Shown piece after piece: positions 57,058 through 64,000 of a DNA stretch of 64,000 bases (positions are counted from its first letter, which is position 1; the number at the start of each line of letters is the position of its first letter). Location: positions 41,310 through 105,309 of the forward strand of contig CAMYMR010000001.1 of assembly GCA_947259285.1 (NCBI GenBank). The letters are read 5' to 3'. A model generated the notes under the pieces. It was given only the letters and a program-made list of their open reading frames with translations, made no database searches and was not told where the DNA came from. A program made the translations under genes and the position numbers. This stretch comes from an uncultured Woeseiaceae bacterium (GTDB lineage: Bacteria; Pseudomonadota; Gammaproteobacteria; Steroidobacterales; Woeseiaceae).

Positions 57058-57741
57058 TTGGAAAAGGCGGAGCGCTGGCTCTACAACACGCTACAGTATA
57101 AATTTAACGATGTCGGCTTGTTCCATCGGGCCCTGACGCACAGAAGCGCGATCGGTGCCAATAACGAGCGCCTGGAGTTTCTCGGCGATGCCGTGCTCGA
57201 TCTCGTCATATCCGAAGCGGTCTTCGAGGCGCGCCCGGGTGCGCAAGAAGGAGACCTGAGCAAGCTGCGGTCCTCACTCGTCAAAGATTCAACACTTGCG
57301 GAGCTTGCTTCGGATCTTGGCATTGGCGCTTACCTGGTTCTCGGCAGCGGCGAGCAAAAGTCGGGCGGCCATCGTCGCGAGTCAATACTCGCGGATGCAT
57401 TGGAGGCGATATTCGGCGCTGTCTACCTCGACAGCGGCATCGAAACGGCCAGGCAAATAATACGAAGCGTCTTCGAGACGCGTCTCAAGGAGCTTCCCGA
57501 TGCCAAAGATCTCCGTGACCCGAAGACTCGTTTGCAGGAGTGGTTGCAGTCGCGAGGCATGGCCCTGCCTGATTATCAACTGGCAAACGTGACGGGCAAG
57601 GCGCACAAGCAGCGGTTTGAAGTCAGCTGTTCGGTAGACGGAGTATCCGAGCCGACCCGCGGAGAATCGACGACGCGGCGCAAAGCAGAGCAACAGGCCG
57701 CCGCACGTATGCTTGAAACGCTTGCCGACGTGCCGAAATGA
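57058..57741 (+). CDS. rnc: Ribonuclease III
   Basis: ERLEFLGDAVLDLVISEAVFEARPGAQEGDLSKLRSSLVKDSTLA; C-terminal dsRBD. Confidence 0.97.
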   Translation: MEKAERWLYNTLQYKFNDVGLFHRALTHRSAIGANNERLEFLGDAVLDLVISEAVFEARPGAQEGDLSKLRSSLVKDSTLAELASDLGIGAYLVLGSGEQKSGGHRRESILADALEAIFGAVYLDSGIETARQIIRSVFETRLKELPDAKDLRDPKTRLQEWLQSRGMALPDYQLANVTGKAHKQRFEVSCSVDGVSEPTRGESTTRRKAEQQAAARMLETLADVPK

Positions 57742-58631
57742 GCGAGTTTCGCTGCGGGATGGTTGCAGTTGTCGGTCGGCCCAATGTCGGCAAGTCAACG
57801 CTGATCAATGCCGTGATGGGTCGCAAAGTCAGCATCGTGACTGCAAAGCCACAGACAACCCGTCATCGCATACTCGCGGTGCACACGGCGGCCAATGAGC
57901 AGGTCATTTTTGTCGATACGCCGGGGCTGCACCGAAAAGCGGACAAGGCGATGAACCGGGCAATGAACCGAATGGCGGCGAATGCACTGATGGACGCCGA
58001 CCTGGTGTTATTCGTCACAGATGTAACCCGTTGGACGAATGAAGATGACGATGTTTTGCGGCGTCTTGAGAACTGTCACGCTCCCGTCATCGCCCTGCTG
58101 AACAAAGTCGACAAGGTGCATCCAAAAGAAAAGCTTCTCGATGCGCTATCGGTCATGTCCGGCCGCCACGATTTCGCAGAGGTTGTCCCGATCTCAGCAC
58201 AAAAGCTCGACAACCTTGACCGTCTGATGGCGATGATTCCGAAATTCTTGCCGGAATCGCCGCCGCTGTTTCCTGCCGATATGCATACTGACCGCAGCGT
58301 TGAATTCCACACCGCCGAAATCATACGCGAGAAGCTAACATTGCAGCTGCACCAGGAGTTGCCGTACGGACTGTCGGTACAGGTGGAGCGTTTTGTGACA
58401 GAGGAAAGCGGTGTGACAATCAGCGCGGTTATCTGGGTCGAGCGCGACAGCCAGAAGGGCATCGTAGTTGGTAAGGGCGGCGGTGTACTGAAGAAGGTTG
58501 GGCGCCTCGCACGGCTGGAGATCTCGGAACAGCTTCGAAAGCCCGTTCATCTGGAGCTATGGGTCAAGGTGAAAACGAATTGGGCGGACAGTGAGAAAGA
58601 CCTGATTAGCCTTGGCTATGATGTGCCTTAG
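57738..58631 (+). CDS. era: GTPase Era
   Basis: GMVAVVGRPNVGKSTLINAVMGRKVSIVTAKPQTTRHRILAVHT; KH domain VVGKGGGVLKKVG. Confidence 0.98.
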   Translation: MSEFRCGMVAVVGRPNVGKSTLINAVMGRKVSIVTAKPQTTRHRILAVHTAANEQVIFVDTPGLHRKADKAMNRAMNRMAANALMDADLVLFVTDVTRWTNEDDDVLRRLENCHAPVIALLNKVDKVHPKEKLLDALSVMSGRHDFAEVVPISAQKLDNLDRLMAMIPKFLPESPPLFPADMHTDRSVEFHTAEIIREKLTLQLHQELPYGLSVQVERFVTEESGVTISAVIWVERDSQKGIVVGKGGGVLKKVGRLARLEISEQLRKPVHLELWVKVKTNWADSEKDLISLGYDVP

Positions 58632-58646
58632 GCGCTGCAGTTTCCT

Positions 58647-59405
58647 ATGACAGTCCCGCGGCGTGTGCAGCAGCAGCCGGCCTACATACTGCATCGTCGG
58701 CCGTTTCGTGATTCCAGTCAGATTCTCGATATTGTTACGCGCGACTACGGAAAAATCGCGCTTGTCGCGCGCGGTAGTCGCAGCTCGAAATCGCGTCTCG
58801 CCGGCATCCTGCGACCGTTCTTGCCGCTCAGTATGTCGTGGGTCGCTCGCAGCGACCTGGGGACACTGACCGGCGCCGAGGCGGCGGGAGTGCCCAGGGG
58901 GATTCGCGGTGACGCGATGCTCTCTGCGTTTTACGTCAATGAGCTGCTATTGAACTTTCTGCACCGCCATGACCCGCAACCGGAAATATACTCACTCTAC
59001 GACGAAGTCATTGGCGCATTAGCATCCGCTGCCGACGTCGCCGCCTGTCTGCGGTCGTTTGAAATGGAGTTTCTGGGACTGCTGGGGTACGCGGTCAGCT
59101 TTCATGACGATTCGAGGCAGGACAGGGCGCTGGACCCTGATCGCTACTATAGCTACCGCGTCGAACAGGGGCCGGTTGCCGTCGAGCGTCGCGAAGGGCC
59201 GATGCTATTCTCCGGGGCAGTGCTGCTGGCGATTCAGGCACAGGAATTCGACAAGCCGGAGATCCTGCGTGCCGCCAGTCGCTTGTTGCGCGAAATCATC
59301 AACTATCACCTCGGCGGGAAAGAACTCAAGAGTCGCAAGGTGCTGATCGAGTTGCATCGCGGTAGAATCGCCGAGACAAATCAGCGTGGCGGCGAAAGTG
59401 ACTGA
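58647..59405 (+). CDS. recO: DNA repair protein RecO
   Basis: [38 protein letters not shown]. Confidence 0.95.
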   Translation: MTVPRRVQQQPAYILHRRPFRDSSQILDIVTRDYGKIALVARGSRSSKSRLAGILRPFLPLSMSWVARSDLGTLTGAEAAGVPRGIRGDAMLSAFYVNELLLNFLHRHDPQPEIYSLYDEVIGALASAADVAACLRSFEMEFLGLLGYAVSFHDDSRQDRALDPDRYYSYRVEQGPVAVERREGPMLFSGAVLLAIQAQEFDKPEILRAASRLLREIINYHLGGKELKSRKVLIELHRGRIAETNQRGGESD

Positions 59406-60138
59406 ATCGAATCCAATCTTGCTCGGGGTCAATATTGACCACGTTGCGACCCTGCGGCAGGCACGCGGCACGCGTTACCCGGAACCGGCCGAGGCGGCCC
59501 GCATCGCGGAGGAGGCGGGCGCCGATAGCATCACGATTCATTTGCGCGAGGACCGTCGCCACATTCAGGACATCGACCTCGAGGACATCAAAGCGGTGAT
59601 GCGCACGCACATGAATCTCGAATTGGCGGTTACCGACGAGATGATCGATATCGCCGCGAGATTTCGGCCAACCGACTGTTGCCTCGTCCCTGAAAAGCGC
59701 CAGGAACTGACGACCGAGGGCGGGCTGGACGTCGCGGGACAGCTGAGCAAGGTACGAGCGGCCTGTGAGCGCCTGACGGATGCTGGTATCCGGGTGTCAC
59801 TGTTCATCGATCCCGTTCGGGAACAGCTGGATGCCGCCGCGTCCGTTGGCGCGCCGGTCGTCGAGCTGCATACCGGACAGTATGCGGAGGCCGGGGGCGA
59901 CGAACAGCTGGCCGAGCTTCAACGCATCGAGGACGCGGCCCGCTATGGCCGCAGTCGTGGCCTCGTCATCAATGCGGGTCACGGCCTGCACTATCAAAAC
60001 GTCTCGGCCATAGCGCGCATCGGGGAGATCGTCGAGCTGAATATAGGCCATTCGATCATTTCGCGTGCCGTGTTTGACGGTCTGGCGGCGGCCGTCTCTG
60101 AAATGAAACACCGGATGGTAGAGGCGCGAAACGGATGA
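59386..60138 (+). CDS. pdxJ: Pyridoxine 5'-phosphate synthase
   Basis: [53 protein letters not shown]; alternative GTG at 59398. Confidence 0.97.
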   Translation: MAAKVTESNPILLGVNIDHVATLRQARGTRYPEPAEAARIAEEAGADSITIHLREDRRHIQDIDLEDIKAVMRTHMNLELAVTDEMIDIAARFRPTDCCLVPEKRQELTTEGGLDVAGQLSKVRAACERLTDAGIRVSLFIDPVREQLDAAASVGAPVVELHTGQYAEAGGDEQLAELQRIEDAARYGRSRGLVINAGHGLHYQNVSAIARIGEIVELNIGHSIISRAVFDGLAAAVSEMKHRMVEARNG

Positions 60139-60145
60139 AGATTCT

Positions 60146-60544
60146 GTGATTTTCGGTGTCGGGACCGACATCGTCGAGTTATCCCGTATCGAGGCAATCC
60201 TCGAGCGCTTCGGCGAACATTTTGTGCGCCGCATGCTGATGGACGAGGAGATCGCCCTGTATCGGCGCAGCAAACAGCCGGTGCGTTTTCTCGCAATGCG
60301 CTTTGCGGGCAAGGAAGCAACGGTGAAAGCGATGGGGACAGGGTTTGCACACGGTGTCTGGTTGCGCGATGTTGGCATACTGAATAACGACTGGGGCAGG
60401 CCGATCGTTACCTGGTCGGAGCGTGGTCGTCGCACGTGCGACAGGTTAGGTATTGGCGCAGGCCATGTCAGCCTGACCGACGATGCCGGTCTCGTTATCG
60501 CGTTCGCGGTCGTCGAAACGGCCGCTACGTCGGCCGAAAGCTGA
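60146..60544 (+). CDS. acpS: Holo-[acyl-carrier-protein] synthase
   Basis: IFGVGTDIVELSRIEAILERFGEHFVRRML...RFLAMRFAGKEATVKAMGTGF; GTG start. Confidence 0.95.
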   Translation: MIFGVGTDIVELSRIEAILERFGEHFVRRMLMDEEIALYRRSKQPVRFLAMRFAGKEATVKAMGTGFAHGVWLRDVGILNNDWGRPIVTWSERGRRTCDRLGIGAGHVSLTDDAGLVIAFAVVETAATSAES

Positions 60545-60574
60545 CCAGGACAGACCAGGGGGCGAGCGGACGAT

Positions 60575-61348
60575 ATGCATTGTTTTTCTTTCGATATCGA
60601 AACGGTACCGGACGTCGAGTTTGGTCGCCGCTTCTGGGACCTGGATGACGTATCCGACGACGACGTTGCGACCGTAATGATGTTCAAGCGGCAGCAGTCC
60701 GCGGGAACCGATTTTCTGCCGCTGCATCAACAGCGCATAGTCGCTATATCAGTGACTTTTCGGACGGCGAACTCCTTCAGAGTCTGGAGCCTGGGCGACG
60801 AGGAATCGGATGAAGCCGAAATCGTGCAGCGCTTCTTCGACGGCATAGAACGCTATACCCCGGACCTTGTGTCCTGGAACGGTGGCGGCTTTGATCTTCC
60901 CGTCTTGCACTACCGGGCGCTCAAGCACGGCGTCAAGGCGCCACGATACTGGGAAATGGGCGACGGTGACAGGGACTTCAAGTGGAATAACTACCTGAGC
61001 CGATTTCACTGGCGGCATATCGACCTGATGGATGTCCTGGCCGGTTTTCAGCCCAGAGGCCGCGCCAGCCTCGACCAGATGGCCGTCATGCTGGGCTTTC
61101 CCGGCAAGCTCGGCATGAGTGGTGACAAGGTCTGGGATACATACCGCGCGGGCGGCATAAAGGAAATTCGCGACTACTGCGAGACGGATGTCTTGAATAC
61201 CTGGCTGGTCTACCTGCGTTTCGAACTGATGCGCGGTAAGCTCGATGAGAAAGACCTGCAACATGAGTACGCCCTCGTCCGTACTACGCTGGAGAGTATG
61301 GATCAGGCGCACCTGAACGAGTTCCTTGCCGCCTGGGGCGAGGACTGA
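60575..61348 (+). CDS. Predicted 3'-5' exonuclease (PolB-like DEDD family)
   Basis: FSFDIETVPD, DLVSWNGGGFDLPVLHYRAL, YCETDVLNTWLVYLR. Confidence 0.9.
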   Translation: MHCFSFDIETVPDVEFGRRFWDLDDVSDDDVATVMMFKRQQSAGTDFLPLHQQRIVAISVTFRTANSFRVWSLGDEESDEAEIVQRFFDGIERYTPDLVSWNGGGFDLPVLHYRALKHGVKAPRYWEMGDGDRDFKWNNYLSRFHWRHIDLMDVLAGFQPRGRASLDQMAVMLGFPGKLGMSGDKVWDTYRAGGIKEIRDYCETDVLNTWLVYLRFELMRGKLDEKDLQHEYALVRTTLESMDQAHLNEFLAAWGED

Positions 61349-61363
61349 CAGGTCCTGGTCAGC

Positions 61364-62683
61364 ATGCCAAAGCGACGACGGGAGCCGGAAACGGCAACGA
61401 TAGGTGATGTGACCCACGATGGTCGTGGCATCGCCAGCGTCGAAGGCAAGAAAGCATTCGTTGCCGGGGCCTTGCCCGGTGAGACGGTGCAGTTCATTCG
61501 TCGCAAGTCGCGCCGCAACTTTGATGAATGTGAATTGCTTGACGTTCTGGAAGCTTCCGCAGATCGAATCGCCGCGCGCTGCGCGGTGTTTGGTCGTTGT
61601 GGCGGTTGCGCGTTGCAGCATGTGACGCCGCGCATGCAACGCGATATCAAGGCACAGACGCTCAAGGACAACCTCGAGCGCATTGGACGCGTCGCGCCGG
61701 AAAGCTGGCTTGCTCCGATGGAGGGGCCGGAATGGAACTATCGCAGGCGCGCACGACTGGCCGTGAAGGACGTACCGGCAAAGGGCCGCGTGCTGGTTGG
61801 TTTTCGCGAACGCCACGCGCCGTTCATTACCGATATGCATCGCTGCGAGGTGCTGGCAAAGCCCGTCGACGACATGATCGACGCGTTGAGCGAGCTTATC
61901 GGCCGGCTTTCGATCCGCGCCCGACTGCCGCAGATCGAAGTCGCTGTTGCCGACAATGACGTCGCGCTGGTATTCCGTGTACTCGATCCGCCCAGCGAGG
62001 CCGATAAGGCGGAGCTATTCGCTTTCGGCGCCGATAAGCAGCTGCGGATATACCTGCAGACCGGCGGCCTCGATTCTGTGTCGCTGCTACACCCATCGTC
62101 CGAGAGCGAAGCGCTTTATTATGCGCTCCCCGAGTTCGACATCAGCATCGCTTTCGAGCCGGTCGACTTTATCCAGGTCAATAGCGACATCAATCAGCGC
62201 ATGGTCAGCTTCGCAATCGAAAATTTGCAGGCGGGCCCCGACGATCGTGTGCTCGATCTTTACTGTGGCATCGGCAATTTTTCTTTGCCACTGGCGCGAC
62301 GCGCGGGAACGGTTTCAGGCGTTGAGGGCGAGGCCGGGCTGGTGGCCCGCGCCGGCGAAAATGCGCAGCGAAACAGCCTCTCGAACGTCGAATTTCGCGT
62401 CGCCGATCTTAGCAAGATTGATGGCACGGAAAGCTGGGTCAAGGCGGGGTGCGATCGAATGTTGTTGGACCCGGCGCGAAGCGGCGCCGCCGAGGTGGTC
62501 CGGCAAATGCATTTGTTCGGTCCCGAGCGGATCGTATACGTATCCTGCCACCCCGGCACCCTGGCGCGGGACGCGGCTACACTGGTGCACGAAAAAGGCT
62601 ACAGGCTGGAGGCGGCCGGCATCATCGATATGTTCCCGCACACTGCCCATGTAGAATCGGTTGGTATCTTTACCAAGTCTTGA
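61364..62683 (+). CDS. rlmD: 23S rRNA (uracil(1939)-C(5))-methyltransferase RlmD
   Basis: TRAM domain; CAVFGRCGGCALQHV 4Fe-4S Cys motif; VLDLYCGIGNFSLPLA; MLLDPARSG. Confidence 0.95.
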   Translation: MPKRRREPETATIGDVTHDGRGIASVEGKKAFVAGALPGETVQFIRRKSRRNFDECELLDVLEASADRIAARCAVFGRCGGCALQHVTPRMQRDIKAQTLKDNLERIGRVAPESWLAPMEGPEWNYRRRARLAVKDVPAKGRVLVGFRERHAPFITDMHRCEVLAKPVDDMIDALSELIGRLSIRARLPQIEVAVADNDVALVFRVLDPPSEADKAELFAFGADKQLRIYLQTGGLDSVSLLHPSSESEALYYALPEFDISIAFEPVDFIQVNSDINQRMVSFAIENLQAGPDDRVLDLYCGIGNFSLPLARRAGTVSGVEGEAGLVARAGENAQRNSLSNVEFRVADLSKIDGTESWVKAGCDRMLLDPARSGAAEVVRQMHLFGPERIVYVSCHPGTLARDAATLVHEKGYRLEAAGIIDMFPHTAHVESVGIFTKS

Positions 62684-62706
62684 CCACGACCAGCGAGGCG
62701 CAGCGG

Positions 62707-63753
62707 ATGTCACTAGGGCCCGTAATGCTGGACATCGACGGACTCGCCCTGAGTCCGGCAGACCGGGATCTCCTCCGGGAGCCTGCCGTCGGTGGCGTGA
62801 TCCTGTTTACTCGAAACTTCGAATCGCCGGACCAGATCGCGGACCTGGTTCAGGATATTCGTGCGTTGCGCAGTCCGCCGCTGCTGATCGCAGTTGACCA
62901 TGAGGGTGGTCGTGTGCAGCGCTTTCGCAATGGCTTTACGGCGATTCCGCCGATGCGACGCATCGGGCGGGAATACGATCGGGATGCCGAATCGGGGCTG
63001 CAAGCGGCGCGAGAAGCAGGTTGGATGATTGGCTCGGAGTTACGCTCTGTCGGCATCGACCTGTGTTTTGCACCCTGCGTCGACCTGGACTGGGGCGTCA
63101 GCGAGATCATCGGCAACCGCGCCTTTCACAACAAACCCGATGTCGTTGGCGAACTGGCCGGCGCTTTCTCGCGTGGACTTCGCAGTGCCGGCATGGTCGC
63201 GGTTGGCAAGCATTTTCCTGGACATGGCGCGGTGCTGGCCGATTCCCACCTGAAACTGCCGGTCGACCGACGCGAATATGGGCTCGTTCTCGATGACATG
63301 CGGCCGTACGAACGGCTTATCGCCAATGGGGCACTGGCGGGCGTCATGCTCGCCCATATCATCTATACGCAGATGGACACGATGCCGGCGGGGTTCTCCG
63401 AGTATTGGATACAACGTGAACTGCGTTCCCGGCTGGGCTTCGGCGGTGCGGTATTCTGCGATGACCTCAGCATGAAAGCGACACGAGACTATGGATCCAT
63501 GGCTAAACGTGCACGACTGGCACTTGATGCCGGCTGTGACATGGTAATGGTGTGCAACGACCGAGATGCCGCACAGCAGGCTGTTGCCGCGCTCAGCGAG
63601 TACTCCAATCCGCTATCGCTGGTACGACTGGCGCGATTGCACGGTACCGGCCACCCGCTGCGCGAAACCTTACTGGCAAGCGACGAATGGCAGTCGATCA
63701 ACCAGCAGTTTGCGCGCTGGAGTGAACGTCCCGAGCTGCATCTCGATGCTTGA
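62707..63753 (+). CDS. nagZ: Beta-N-acetylhexosaminidase NagZ
   Basis: VDHEGGRVQRFRNGFTAIPPMRRIG; GKHFPGHGAVLADSHLKLPVDRR; FCDDLSMKA. Confidence 0.97.
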   Translation: MSLGPVMLDIDGLALSPADRDLLREPAVGGVILFTRNFESPDQIADLVQDIRALRSPPLLIAVDHEGGRVQRFRNGFTAIPPMRRIGREYDRDAESGLQAAREAGWMIGSELRSVGIDLCFAPCVDLDWGVSEIIGNRAFHNKPDVVGELAGAFSRGLRSAGMVAVGKHFPGHGAVLADSHLKLPVDRREYGLVLDDMRPYERLIANGALAGVMLAHIIYTQMDTMPAGFSEYWIQRELRSRLGFGGAVFCDDLSMKATRDYGSMAKRARLALDAGCDMVMVCNDRDAAQQAVAALSEYSNPLSLVRLARLHGTGHPLRETLLASDEWQSINQQFARWSERPELHLDA

Positions 63754-63765
63754 TTCCGGACCGGC

Positions 63766-64000
63766 ATGACAGCAGCGTCGCGATACTCGATTATTATCGG
63801 CAGCGGTTTCCCGTCACTGGCGGGCGAGGGCACGGGTCGCACGGTTACGACGCGCTTCGGTGCGCCGTCGGCCGCGCTTCAGACGGTCGCATTGCGGAGC
63901 CACGCCGTGCTTACGCTGCGTCCGCATGGCGCCGACCACTCGCTGCCTCCGCACGCGATTAACTATCGTGCCAACCTTGCCGCATCGAAAGAGCTGGGTG
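63766..64000 (+). CDS. MTAP/MTIP-family purine nucleoside phosphorylase, N-terminal part (truncated by window edge)
   Basis: Own translation MTAASRYSIIIGSGFPSLAGEGTGRTVTTRFGAPSAALQTVALRSHAVLTLRPHGADHSLPPHAINYRANLAASKELG; follows nagZ as in Pseudomonas; runs off the edge. Confidence 0.8.
   Translation, partial: MTAASRYSIIIGSGFPSLAGEGTGRTVTTRFGAPSAALQTVALRSHAVLTLRPHGADHSLPPHAINYRANLAASKELG

Overview
The window is a core-chromosome segment of a GC-rich gammaproteobacterium. It is almost entirely housekeeping gene clusters and I see no prophage, CRISPR array, defence island, secondary-metabolite cluster, tRNA or rRNA. Gene order: dapE (truncated at left edge, -), pstSCAB (+), arsC/yffB-dapD-glnD-map (-), rpsB-tsf-pyrH-frr-uppS-cdsA-rseP-bamA-skp-lpxD-lpxA-lpxB-rnhB-dnaE-accA-tilS-pyrG-kdsA-eno-ftsB-truD-(smr, -)-surE-pcm-yqaA-nlpD-rpoS, then Mth938-like (-), rpfE-like, recJ, prfB (programmed +1 frameshift), lysS, ygfZ (-), an SDHAF4-like small ORF, sdhCDAB-sdhE-ygfX, rpoE-rseABC, lepA-lepB-rnc-era-recO-pdxJ-acpS, a PolB-like exonuclease, rlmD, nagZ, and a partial MTAP/MTIP-family phosphorylase at the right edge. 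The most interesting signal is absence. dxr, ispD and ispF are all missing from their canonical syntenic slots, with neighbours directly abutting and uppS retained. This suggests loss or replacement of the MEP isoprenoid pathway. fabZ, degP/mucD, nadB and phoU are also missing from their usual slots. Other notable items are ribosomal protein S2 with a long tandem-repeat (KPKAEA)n C-terminal tail, a MITE-like nested-palindrome element, a REPIN-like element in the sdh operon, a second large inverted repeat upstream of rpsB, a 31-aa ORF abutting rpoE, and a 58-aa SDHAF4-like gene not in the ORF track. All identifications come from reading protein sequences; no database searches were run.
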